A DNA stretch of 9,301 nt from the NCBI GenBank assembly GCA_900553405.1, contig USDF01000051.1:1-9301 (forward strand). Reading direction: 5' to 3'. Below the pieces are notes generated by a model, which was not told the DNA's origin, searched no databases, and worked only from the letters and a program-made list of their open reading frames with translations. This document shows, piece by piece, positions 1-7,276 of this stretch; position 1 is the first letter of the stretch, and each line of letters begins with the position of its first letter. The position numbers and the translations under genes were made by a program. This DNA is from an uncultured Clostridium sp. GTDB lineage: Bacteria > Bacillota > Clostridia > TANB77 > CAG-508.

Positions 1-2590
1 TATGCTTAAAGGTAAACAAGGACGTTTCCGTCAAAACTTACTTGGAAAACGTGTTGACTATTCAGGACGTTCAGTTATAGTTGTAGGTCCAGAACTTAAA
101 CTATATCAATGTGGTGTTCCAAAAGAAATGGCTGTAGAGTTATTTAAACCTTTCGTTATGAAAGAATTAGTAGGAAGAGGAATTGCACACAACATTAAAA
201 ATGCAAAAAGAATGGTAGAAAGATTACGCCCAGAAGTATGGGATATACTAGAAGAAGTAATTAAAGACCATCCAGTAATGTTAAACCGTGCTCCAACACT
301 TCATAGACTTGGTATTCAAGCATTTGAGCCAGTTTTAGTAGAAGGTAGAGCAATAAAATTACACCCATTAGTATGTACAGCTTTCAACGCTGACTTCGAC
401 GGTGACCAAATGGCTATACATTTACCTTTATCACCAGAAGCACAAGCAGAAGCAAGATATTTAATGTTATCTGTAAACAACCTTTTAAAACCACAAGATG
501 GTAAACCAGTAACAGTTCCTACACAAGATATGATTTTAGGAAGTTACTATTTAACAATGGAAGTTCCAGGAGAAAAAGGAGAAGGAAATTACTTCTCATC
601 TCCAGAAGAAGCTATAATTGCATATGAAAACAAAGAAGTAGGTATGCATGCTAAAATTTCAGTTCGTATGAGTAAAATCGACGAAGAAGGAAATGAAAAA
701 CATAGAAAAGTGGAAACAACAGTTGGTAGAATTATATACAATAAAGGTATTCCACAAGACTTAGGATTTGTTGATAGAACTAATCCAGAAAATGAATTTG
801 AACCAGAAATTAACTTTGTTGTTAACAAGAAAAAATTAGGAAAAATAATCGAGAAGAGTATTAATAAATATGGATTAAACCCTTCAGCAGAATTATTAGA
901 CTATATTAAAGCAACAGGTTTCAAATATTCAACAACAGGTGGTATTACAGTATCTATAGAAGATGTTAAAGTACCAGAAGCTAAGAAAGAAATATTAGCA
1001 AAAGCACAAGCAGACGTAGACAATGTATTAAAACAATACAAACGTGGTTTAATTACTGAAGATGAAAGATACCAATCAGTAATTAAGATTTGGGAACAAG
1101 CAACAGACGATGTTAAAAATGCAATGAAAGACACATTTACACAATTAAACCCAATGTTCATGATGTCTGACTCTGGTGCCCGTGGTAACTTAGACCAATT
1201 AAAACAAATTGCAGGTATGCGTGGACTTATGGCTAGTACAACTGGTAAAACAGTCGAAATACCAATTAAATCATCATTCAGAGAGGGTCTAGATGCTCTA
1301 GAATACTTTATCTCTGCCCATGGTGCTCGTAAAGGTTTATCAGACACAGCTTTAAGAACAGCAGACTCTGGATACCTAACAAGAAGATTAGTTGATGTTT
1401 CTCAAGATATTATTGTTAGAGAACATGATTGTGGTACACACGATGGAATCACATTAACAGCTATAAAAGACGGAAATCAAGTAATTGAAAGTTTACAAGA
1501 AAGACTAATAGGACGTTACCCATTAGAAGATGTTAAAAATCCTACAACAGGAGAAATAATAGTAGATACAAATACAATGATTTCAGATAAAACAGCAGAT
1601 CAAATAGTTGAAGCTGGAATTGAAGAAGTTAGAGTACGTAGCGTATTTGGATGTAGAACAAAATATGGTGTATGTTCTAAATGTTATGGTATGGGCTTAG
1701 CTAGTCGTGAAGAAGTAAACATTGGTGAAACTGTAGGTATCATAGCTGCTCAATCTATTGGTGAGCCAGGTACACAGCTTACAATGAGAACAATTCACTC
1801 TGGTGGTGTTGCTGGTGTTGCCGACATTACACAAGGTCTTCCAAGGGTTGAAGAATTATTTGAAGCTAGAAAACCAAAGGGACTTGCAATAGTTGCAGAA
1901 ATAGATGGTATTATTAAGATTGCAGAAGACAAAAAGAGAAAAACAATTTCAGTTACTTCTAAAGATGATAGCAGAACTTATGTTATACCATTTGGCTCTA
2001 AACTAAAAGTAAAAGATGGAGATGAAGTAGTTGCAGGTCAAGCACTAACAGAAGGTTCAATTAACCCTAACGAATTACTTGCAATTAAAGGACCAGAAGG
2101 AGTTTACAACTACCTAGTACAAGAAGTTCAAAAAGTATATAGAAACCAAGGTGTTGATATCAACGATAAACATATTGAAGTTATTGGTAGACAAATGCTT
2201 AAGAAGATTAGAGTTGAAGACAATGGAGATACTCCAATGTTCGCAGGTTCATTAGTTGATATGTATGAATTTGAAGATATCAATAAGAAAGCAGTTGAAG
2301 AAGGAAAACGTCCTGCAACAGGTAAACGTGTACTTCTTGGAATTACAAAAGCATCACTTGCAACAGATAGTTTCTTATCTGCAGCATCATTCCAAGAGAC
2401 AACAAGAGTATTAACAGAAGCAGCTATTAAAGGTAAAGTTGATGAATTAATAGGATTAAAAGAAAATGTTATCATTGGTAAATTAATCCCAGCAGGTACA
2501 GGACTTGCAAAATATAGAAATACACACATTAGCACAGAACAAGACAATGTACAAGAAAATGAAGAAGAAACAGCTAGTGTAGAAGAATAA
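1..2590 (+). CDS. rpoC: DNA-directed RNA polymerase subunit beta' (5' partial)
   Basis: RpoC is the beta' subunit of RNA polymerase and carries the catalytic magnesium site of transcription. The left edge cuts the gene. The first whole codon is at 2, and the visible 862 residues correspond to roughly the last 70 percent of a typical Bacillota RpoC, so the ATG at 2 is an internal Met. Numbering from that Met, the active-site motif NADFDGD has Asp131, Asp133 and Asp135. The second zinc site is Cys477, Cys551, Cys558 and Cys561, with the spacing known from the E. coli protein. The bridge helix and trigger loop region includes GEPGTQLTMRTIHSGG around 587-602. The C-terminus is a short acidic tail. 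In the trigger loop the usual Phe before the catalytic His599 is Ile598. No frameshift is visible. The stop TAA is followed within 10 nt by an intrinsic terminator, and rpsL, the common downstream neighbour, is absent. Confidence 0.98.
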   Translation, partial: MLKGKQGRFRQNLLGKRVDYSGRSVIVVGPELKLYQCGVPKEMAVELFKPFVMKELVGRGIAHNIKNAKRMVERLRPEVWDILEEVIKDHPVMLNRAPTLHRLGIQAFEPVLVEGRAIKLHPLVCTAFNADFDGDQMAIHLPLSPEAQAEARYLMLSVNNLLKPQDGKPVTVPTQDMILGSYYLTMEVPGEKGEGNYFSSPEEAIIAYENKEVGMHAKISVRMSKIDEEGNEKHRKVETTVGRIIYNKGIPQDLGFVDRTNPENEFEPEINFVVNKKKLGKIIEKSINKYGLNPSAELLDYIKATGFKYSTTGGITVSIEDVKVPEAKKEILAKAQADVDNVLKQYKRGLITEDERYQSVIKIWEQATDDVKNAMKDTFTQLNPMFMMSDSGARGNLDQLKQIAGMRGLMASTTGKTVEIPIKSSFREGLDALEYFISAHGARKGLSDTALRTADSGYLTRRLVDVSQDIIVREHDCGTHDGITLTAIKDGNQVIESLQERLIGRYPLEDVKNPTTGEIIVDTNTMISDKTADQIVEAGIEEVRVRSVFGCRTKYGVCSKCYGMGLASREEVNIGETVGIIAAQSIGEPGTQLTMRTIHSGGVAGVADITQGLPRVEELFEARKPKGLAIVAEIDGIIKIAEDKKRKTISVTSKDDSRTYVIPFGSKLKVKDGDEVVAGQALTEGSINPNELLAIKGPEGVYNYLVQEVQKVYRNQGVDINDKHIEVIGRQMLKKIRVEDNGDTPMFAGSLVDMYEFEDINKKAVEEGKRPATGKRVLLGITKASLATDSFLSAASFQETTRVLTEAAIKGKVDELIGLKENVIIGKLIPAGTGLAKYRNTHISTEQDNVQENEEETASVEE

Positions 2591-2597
2591 AAATAAG

Positions 2598-2636
2598 AGT
2601 AGTTTAGGATATTTTTTCTTAAACTACTTTTTATTT
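2598..2636 (+). terminator. Intrinsic terminator of rpoC
   Basis: A 12-bp stem (2598-2609 with 2617-2628, one G-U pair) encloses a 7-nt T-rich loop and is followed by TTTTATTT at 2629-2636. It begins 8 nt after the rpoC stop codon and separates the RNA polymerase operon from gdpP. The stem is AT-rich, so efficiency may be moderate. The opposite strand is also T-rich after the hairpin, but no gene there needs termination. Confidence 0.88.
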
Positions 2637-2654
2637 GTTTACAAAAACAAATAA
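2631..2654 (+). repeat. 10-bp perfect inverted repeat overlapping the rpoC terminator tail
   Basis: TTATTTGTTT (2631-2640) and AAACAAATAA (2645-2654) form a perfect 10-bp stem with a 4-nt loop. The left arm lies within the T tract of the rpoC terminator. It has almost no G or C, so as RNA it would be weak. It may be an operator, a transcript 3'-end structure, or chance in AT-rich DNA. Confidence 0.5.
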
Positions 2655-2716
2655 CAGATTTAAAAAAATTACAGAAATAAATACAAGAAAACTATCTAAA
2701 AACAGATGTATAAAAT

Positions 2717-2745
2717 TTGACAAAAGACCTAAAAAATAGTACAAT
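2717..2745 (+). promoter_or_regulatory. Sigma-A type promoter of gdpP
   Basis: A perfect -35 box TTGACA (2717-2722) and a -10 box TACAAT (2740-2745) are separated by 17 bp. Transcription would begin near 2752, giving a leader of about 28 nt before the gdpP ATG. No riboswitch fits in so short a leader, which suggests constitutive initiation. Confidence 0.88.
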
Positions 2746-2765
2746 AGTAATTGTGAAAGAATATA

Positions 2766-2773
2766 AAAGGGAG
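2766..2773 (+). promoter_or_regulatory. Ribosome binding site fixing the gdpP start
   Basis: AAAAGGGAG lies 6 nt upstream of ATG 2780. It sits downstream of the promoter, so it supports ATG 2780 over the in-frame TTG at 2717, which is the -35 box itself and would not be in the transcript. Confidence 0.8.
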
Positions 2774-2779
2774 ATATTT

Positions 2780-4813
2780 ATGCCGAATAACACTAATAGA
2801 AAAATCTTTGATAAATTAGTATCAAAGACAAAGATTTATTTAGTAATTATAGCTATTTTGTTAATAGCATTATGTATATACGAAGTTCGTTTTATTACAC
2901 CAGCGATAATTGGATATGCGTTAATTATAATGTATGCATGTTGGACAAACAATAAGAGAAAAGCAGAACTTTCAGAGCATATTAAAGATTTAACTTTAAC
3001 AGTAGACACAGCTGCCAAAAGTACTTTAATTAACTCACCATTTCCATTAGTAATAATAGAAACAGATGGAAACATCATTTGGAAAAGTTCAAAATTTATA
3101 CATGAATTTGCTAATATAGATATCAATAATTACTTAAATAATATAGTAAAAGAAATAAAACTAGAACTTGAAAATGGAAGTAATGAAGATAAAAAAGAAT
3201 TACAAGATTTAATTTTAAAACAAGTCAAAATAGGAAGTAAAACATATAAAGTAGTTGGAGAATATGTAGAATCAAAAGAAAAACAGAAAAACAATAATAA
3301 AGAATATATGACAACATTATACTTTATAGATGAAACAAAAAACATTTTATTAGAACAAAAATATAATAATTCTAAATTATGTGTTGGAATTATTATGATA
3401 GATAATTACGAAGAAATAATGCAGAGACTTTCAGATGAAGATAAACCAATATTAACAGCTCAAATAGAAAGAAATTTATATGATTGGGCAGCAACATTTG
3501 AAGGGTTAATTATTAAATCTGAAAGAGATACATTCATATTATTATTACAACAAAAATATTTAAAACAATTAGAAGAAGAAAAATTTAATATTTTAGATAA
3601 AATAAAAGAAATAGAAATACCAGGAAAAGTACAATCCACTTTAAGTATCGCTATTGCAACAGAGGAAAGTTCAAATTATGAAAAATATAAAACAGCTCAA
3701 TCAATGATAGATATTGCTTTGGGTAGAGGTGGAGATCAAGCAATTCTTAGAAAAGATGGAAAATATATATTCTTCGGAGGAAGGACACAAGAACTAGAGA
3801 AGAGAACTAAAGTAAAAGCAAGAATAGTTGCAAATGCATTACAAGAATTAATGGAAGAAGCAGAAAACATTTTTGTAATGGGACATACAAATAGTGATAT
3901 AGATGCAATGGGAGCAAGTTTAGGTGTATATAGACTAGCAAAAACAATAGGAAAACAAGCATATATAGTAAACACTACAGTTGGAGCTACATTAGATTCA
4001 TTTTTACAGACAGCAAAAGAAGATGAAGAATATCAAAAAACAATTATAGGAAAAGATGAAGCAATTGAAAAAATAAGTGAAGATAGTTTATTGGTTGTTG
4101 TAGATACTCATAAAACAAGCTACGTAGATGTACCGGAACTATTAGAAAAAACCAATAAAATAGTAATAATAGACCATCACAGAAGAGGAACAGATTTTAT
4201 AGAAAATGCTTTATTAACATTTCATGAAGTGTACGCATCTTCTGCATGTGAATTAGTAACAGAATTATTAGAATATTCAGAACAAGAAATAAAATTAACA
4301 CAGTTAGAAACAGAAGGCTTATATGCGGGAATTATGATGGATACTAAAAACTTTACATTTAAAACAGGTGTTAGAACATTTGAAGCAGCAGCTTACCTAC
4401 GTAAATGCGGAGTAGATATAATAAAAGTTAAAAAATGGTTCCAAAGTGATTTAGAAACATATAATAAAATATCAGAAATTGTTGCTAATGCAGAAATTAT
4501 AAATGATACAATAGGAATTTCAATATATGACAAAGAAGAGCCAGATACTAGTTTAATTTGTGCTAAGTCAGCAGATGAACTTTTAACAATTAGTAATATT
4601 ACAGCATCTTTTGTTATAGGAAATTTAGGCGACAAAATATGCATAAGTGGACGTTCAATAGGTGATATAAATGTACAATTAATTTTAGAAAAGTTAGGTG
4701 GCGGAGGTCATATTACATTAGCAGGAGCTCAAGTAGAAGGAATGAGTATAGAAGAAGTAAAACAGGAACTAATAATTCGAATTAATGAATATTTTACTGA
4801 AACATCAAATTAA
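2780..4813 (+). CDS. gdpP: Cyclic-di-AMP phosphodiesterase GdpP (DHH-DHHA1 family)
   Basis: GdpP is a membrane-anchored enzyme that hydrolyses cyclic di-AMP to pApA, lowering the messenger that controls potassium and osmolyte transport and cell wall stress in Bacillota. The product has 677 residues from ATG 2780, close to the roughly 655-660 of B. subtilis and S. aureus. Two membrane helices lie at about 19-35 and 39-55. They are followed by a PAS-like region (about 85-190) and a degenerate GGDEF domain (about 195-310) in which SERDTF (247-252) replaces the GGDEF signature. The DHH domain carries the metal ligand motifs His369, Asp373 and Asp375, then Asp442-Thr-His444, Asp465-His466-His467 and Asp521. 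DHHA1 carries GGGGH at 640-644. All catalytic motifs look intact, so activity is expected. The gene has its own consensus promoter and is followed 74 nt later by a DUF4870-type gene, probably cotranscribed. Gene order before rplI and dnaB matches other Bacillota. Confidence 0.96.
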   Translation: MPNNTNRKIFDKLVSKTKIYLVIIAILLIALCIYEVRFITPAIIGYALIIMYACWTNNKRKAELSEHIKDLTLTVDTAAKSTLINSPFPLVIIETDGNIIWKSSKFIHEFANIDINNYLNNIVKEIKLELENGSNEDKKELQDLILKQVKIGSKTYKVVGEYVESKEKQKNNNKEYMTTLYFIDETKNILLEQKYNNSKLCVGIIMIDNYEEIMQRLSDEDKPILTAQIERNLYDWAATFEGLIIKSERDTFILLLQQKYLKQLEEEKFNILDKIKEIEIPGKVQSTLSIAIATEESSNYEKYKTAQSMIDIALGRGGDQAILRKDGKYIFFGGRTQELEKRTKVKARIVANALQELMEEAENIFVMGHTNSDIDAMGASLGVYRLAKTIGKQAYIVNTTVGATLDSFLQTAKEDEEYQKTIIGKDEAIEKISEDSLLVVVDTHKTSYVDVPELLEKTNKIVIIDHHRRGTDFIENALLTFHEVYASSACELVTELLEYSEQEIKLTQLETEGLYAGIMMDTKNFTFKTGVRTFEAAAYLRKCGVDIIKVKKWFQSDLETYNKISEIVANAEIINDTIGISIYDKEEPDTSLICAKSADELLTISNITASFVIGNLGDKICISGRSIGDINVQLILEKLGGGGHITLAGAQVEGMSIEEVKQELIIRINEYFTETSN

Positions 4814-4887
4814 TATAATAGTAAAATATGTAAGAACATTGAATATAATATAAAATATTATATATAAAATTAAAAGGAGGATTAAAA

Positions 4888-5208
4888 ATGGAACAAAAAG
4901 TAAGAGGACTACTTGCATACTTATTTGGATGGATTGGAGGATTAGTAATATTATTTGCATTAAAAGATAATAATGAACAAACAAAATTCAATGCATGCCA
5001 AGCAATAGTTATTTCAGCTTCTAGTATGATATTATCTATAATATTAAGATATATACCATATGTAGGATTCATTGGAAGTATAATTAGTATACTTATGGGT
5101 GTTTTATTAATAATTGGTATGGTAAAAGCATACAAAGAAGAAGATTATGAATTACCAGTTATAAGTGATTTAACAAGAAATATCTTCAAAAGCCAATTAA
5201 GTAAATAA
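4888..5208 (+). CDS. Small DUF4870/Tic20-like membrane protein
   Basis: This is a 106-residue membrane protein of unknown biochemical role. The N-terminal pattern GLLAYLFGWIGGL, then a charged loop KDNNEQTKFNACQA, matches what I recall of the DUF4870 family, which is distantly related to chloroplast Tic20. Three hydrophobic segments are seen at about 6-25, 37-54 and 57-80, followed by a charged cytoplasmic-type tail. There is no signal peptide beyond the first helix. The start ATG 4888 has a strong AGGAGG (4875-4880) at 7-nt spacing. It lies 74 nt after gdpP with no terminator between them and ends at a strong terminator, so it is probably the second gene of a gdpP unit. A functional tie to cyclic-di-AMP is only suggested by position. 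The family call is from motif recognition, not a search. Confidence 0.85.
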   Translation: MEQKVRGLLAYLFGWIGGLVILFALKDNNEQTKFNACQAIVISASSMILSIILRYIPYVGFIGSIISILMGVLLIIGMVKAYKEEDYELPVISDLTRNIFKSQLSK

Positions 5209-5240
5209 ATTTTATGATGGACTTAAAAAATTGAAAAATA

Positions 5241-5280
5241 AAAATAATATAGCAAGATTTGATTGCTATATTATTTTTTT
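5241..5280 (+). terminator. Strong intrinsic terminator after the DUF4870 gene
   Basis: A perfect stem of about 15 bp pairs 5241-5255 with 5263-5277 around a 7-nt loop (5256-5262) and runs into a seven-T tract (5274-5280). The core GCAA/TTGC gives the stem some GC. The reverse strand also ends in a T-rich stretch, so it could act in both directions. It separates the gdpP unit from rplI-dnaB-tilS. Confidence 0.92.
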
Positions 5281-5285
5281 GTGAC

Positions 5286-5305
5286 TAAAAGTATTGGTAC
5301 TTTTA
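5286..5305 (+). repeat. 8-bp perfect inverted repeat upstream of the rplI promoter
   Basis: TAAAAGTA (5286-5293) and TACTTTTA (5298-5305) flank TTGG. A longer-range repeat shares its left side: ACTAAAA (5284-5290) is complementary to TTTTAGT (5315-5321), so two pairings exclude each other. No T tract follows. It lies upstream of the predicted rplI promoter and downstream of the terminator, so it is more likely a DNA-level site or remnant than a leader RNA. Confidence 0.4.
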
Positions 5306-5337
5306 TGGTAATTGTTTTAGTGTGAATGTTCTAAAAA

Positions 5338-5345
5338 TGTTAACA
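5338..5345. promoter_or_regulatory. Palindrome TGTTAACA just upstream of the rplI -35 box
   Basis: A perfect 8-bp palindrome ends 6 bp before the rplI -35 box, a position where a dimeric regulator could bind. It is short enough to occur by chance, and I cannot assign a regulator. Confidence 0.2.
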
Positions 5346-5351
5346 AAACTA

Positions 5352-5380
5352 TTCCTATTCCAGTAAAATTGTGATATAAT
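5352..5380 (+). promoter_or_regulatory. Extended -10 promoter of rplI-dnaB-tilS
   Basis: A perfect -10 TATAAT (5375-5380) is preceded by the extended -10 dinucleotide TG (5372-5373). A weak -35, TTCCTA (5352-5357), sits 17 bp upstream. Transcription would start near 5387, only about 19 nt before the rplI ATG, leaving room for the ribosome binding site AAGGAGG (5391-5397) and no leader structure. Confidence 0.8.
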
Positions 5381-5405
5381 CGTACTACTTAAGGAGGTAA
5401 ATAAA

Positions 5406-5852
5406 ATGAAAGTTATATTATTACAAGATATTAAAGGTGTAGGAAAGAAAGACCAAATTATAAATGCAAACGATGGATATGCAAGAAATTATTTATTTCC
5501 TAAAAAATTAGCAGTAGAGGCAAATGCAGGAAACTTAGGAAACTTAAAAGCAAAACAAGAATCAAATCAATATAGAAAAGATGTAGAAAAAGAAGAAGCA
5601 ACAAAGCTAGCTAATAAATTAAAAGATATAACATTAGTTTTAAAAGTAAAAGCAGGAGAAAATGGAAAAATATTTGGTGGAGTTACATCAAAAGAAATTT
5701 CAGAAAACTTAAAAGCGCAATACAAAATAGAAATAGATAAAAAGAAAATTATACTAAGCGAAACAATAAAAGTTTTAGGAACTACTGCAGTAGATATTAA
5801 GTTATACGAGGGAATGATAGGAAAACTAAAAGTTCAAATTATTGCAAACTAA
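5406..5852 (+). CDS. rplI: Large ribosomal subunit protein bL9
   Basis: L9 binds 23S rRNA near the base of the L1 stalk and contributes to reading-frame maintenance. The 148-residue product is full length for the family (about 149 in B. subtilis). The N-terminal rRNA-binding domain opens with MKVILLQDIKGVGKK and contains the signature GYARNYLFPK at about 24-33. A long charged connecting helix covers about 42-75, and the C-terminal domain (about 76-148) includes the Gly-rich GENGKIFGGVTSKEI. The start ATG 5406 has AAGGAGG (5391-5397) at 8-nt spacing. It is the first gene after its own promoter and precedes dnaB by 89 nt, the conserved rplI-dnaB pairing of Bacillota. Nothing is missing from the protein. 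Confidence 0.98.
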   Translation: MKVILLQDIKGVGKKDQIINANDGYARNYLFPKKLAVEANAGNLGNLKAKQESNQYRKDVEKEEATKLANKLKDITLVLKVKAGENGKIFGGVTSKEISENLKAQYKIEIDKKKIILSETIKVLGTTAVDIKLYEGMIGKLKVQIIAN

Positions 5853-5889
5853 ATTAATATAAAGTTTCCAGTTATATTTATATATTATA

Positions 5890-5922
5890 CTAAGCTAAAA
5901 AGCTTCATCCCTATTAGCTTAG
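5890..5922 (+). repeat. Hairpin in the rplI-dnaB gap with an alternative pairing
   Basis: CTAAGCTAA (5890-5898) and TTAGCTTAG (5914-5922) form a perfect 9-bp stem with a 15-nt loop. AAGCT (5892-5896) can instead pair with AGCTT at 5901-5905. An A tract and the dnaB ribosome binding site (AAAGGAG, 5928-5934) follow 5 nt later. There is no T tract, so it is not a standard terminator on either strand. A processing, mRNA-stability or translation-modulating element is possible. Confidence 0.5.
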
Positions 5923-5941
5923 CAAAAAAAGGAGAAATTTT

Positions 5942-7273
5942 ATGGAAGTAGGTAAAGTACCACCACACGATACAGAAGCTGAACAAGCAGTTATAGGAAG
6001 TATGCTTACAGATAAAGAAGCAATTATTTCTGCTATTGAAGTACTAAAAGAAGAAGATTTTTATAGAGAAGATAATAAGACAATATATGGTGCAATTCTA
6101 AATTTGTATAATCGTGCAGAGCCAGTTGATATTATCACATTAAAGGCAGAACTTTCTTCACTTGGAAAGTTAGAAGCAGTTGGTGGATTAGAGTATTTAG
6201 CTGAACTTCCAGATAAAGTACCAACTACTGCAAACGTAGATAAATACATAAAAATAGTAGAAGAAAAATCATTACTTCGTAGTTTATTAAAAACAGCAAA
6301 TGAGATAATAAAATTAGGCTATGACGAAACTCAAGAAGTAGATTTCTTGATGGATCAAGCTGAAAAGAAAATTTTTGATACAATTCAATCAAGAAATCAA
6401 AAAGGCTATTCTTCAATTAAAGACATATTAGTAGATACATTTACTCAATTAGAACAATTATACAACCAAAAACAACATATTACAGGTGTACCTACAGGAT
6501 TTGCAGACTTAGATTATAAAACTGCAGGACTTCACAATTCAGATTTAATATTAGTTGCAGCAAGACCTGCTATGGGTAAATCTGCATTTGCATTAAATAT
6601 AGCTTCTTATGCAGCAACACGTGGAAACACACCAGTAGCAATATTTAGTTTGGAAATGTCAAAAGAACAAATGGTAAATCGTATTTTGTGTAGTGAAGCA
6701 ATGGTAGATAGCAACAAAGTAAGAACAGGTAAAATTGATGATGAAGACTGGGGAAAATTAGCACAAGCTTCAGGAACTTTATCTGAATCTAAAATATTTA
6801 TAGATGATACACCAGGTATTTCCATAATGGAAATAAGAGCTAAATGTAGAAAGTTAAAATTAGAACAAAACATTGGATTAGTTGTTATAGACTATTTACA
6901 ATTAGTACAAGGCTCAGGAAAAAGAGGTTCATCACGTGAACAAGAAATTTCAGAAATTAGCCGTTCTTTAAAAATATTAGCCAAAGAGATAAATGTGCCA
7001 GTAATAGCACTATCACAATTATCAAGAGCGCCAGAGCAACGTCCAGACCATAGACCTATGCTTTCAGACCTTCGTGAATCTGGAGCTATAGAGCAAGATG
7101 CCGATATTGTTATGTTCTTATATAGAGATGATTATTATAATGAAGATAGCGAAAAGAAAAATATTGCAGAGGTAATACTTGCAAAACATCGTTCAGGTTC
7201 AACAGGTACAGTAGAACTATTATGGCTTGGAAATTACACAAAATTTGCAAATATAGAAAAATATAGAGAGTAG
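5942..7273 (+). CDS. dnaB: Replicative DNA helicase DnaB (named DnaC in B. subtilis)
   Basis: This hexameric 5'-3' helicase unwinds DNA at the replication fork and binds primase and the clamp loader. The product has 443 residues, near the family norm (454 in B. subtilis, 471 in E. coli). The N-terminal collar domain (about 6-105) begins PPHDTEAEQAVIGSML and is followed by a linker helix region and the RecA-like motor (about 180-440). In the motor, Walker A is ARPAMGKS (207-214, Lys213), the catalytic Glu238 is in FSLEM, and the Walker B Asp317 is in VVIDYLQL. The C-terminal KHRSG supplies the expected Lys415 and Arg417 finger residues. ESGAIEQDADIVMFLYR is typical of the family. No intein interrupts it. 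ATG 5942 has AAAGGAG at 7-nt spacing. It is cotranscribed with rplI upstream and sits 3 nt before tilS. Confidence 0.98.
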   Translation: MEVGKVPPHDTEAEQAVIGSMLTDKEAIISAIEVLKEEDFYREDNKTIYGAILNLYNRAEPVDIITLKAELSSLGKLEAVGGLEYLAELPDKVPTTANVDKYIKIVEEKSLLRSLLKTANEIIKLGYDETQEVDFLMDQAEKKIFDTIQSRNQKGYSSIKDILVDTFTQLEQLYNQKQHITGVPTGFADLDYKTAGLHNSDLILVAARPAMGKSAFALNIASYAATRGNTPVAIFSLEMSKEQMVNRILCSEAMVDSNKVRTGKIDDEDWGKLAQASGTLSESKIFIDDTPGISIMEIRAKCRKLKLEQNIGLVVIDYLQLVQGSGKRGSSREQEISEISRSLKILAKEINVPVIALSQLSRAPEQRPDHRPMLSDLRESGAIEQDADIVMFLYRDDYYNEDSEKKNIAEVILAKHRSGSTGTVELLWLGNYTKFANIEKYRE

Positions 7274-7276
7274 AAA

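Noticed and set aside
901..1347. Reverse-strand open frame of 148 codons opposite rpoC
   Set aside because: It lies wholly opposite strongly conserved rpoC codons, has no recognisable domain and no promoter or ribosome binding site, and is a codon-bias shadow.
2128..2547. Reverse-strand open frame of 139 codons opposite the rpoC 3' end
   Set aside because: It is a shadow of conserved RpoC sequence with no family resemblance.
2746..2779. Possible cyclic-di-AMP riboswitch before gdpP
   Set aside because: The predicted leader is about 28 nt, far too short for a ydaO-type aptamer, and no conserved motif is visible.
4844..4862. Possible promoter for the DUF4870-type gene (TATAAT at 4844-4849) and an 8-bp AT-only hairpin
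   Set aside because: No acceptable -35 lies at 16-18 bp spacing, and TATAAT-like strings and AT-only stems are expected by chance in this very AT-rich gap.
4794..5135. Reverse-strand open frame of 113 codons opposite the DUF4870-type gene
   Set aside because: Its hydrophobic content mirrors the membrane helices of the + strand gene, which has a strong ribosome binding site and a recognisable motif; the reverse frame has neither.
5865..5891. Possible separate promoter for dnaB (TTTCCA and TATACT)
   Set aside because: The boxes are only 15 bp apart and both are poor matches; cotranscription from the rplI promoter is simpler.
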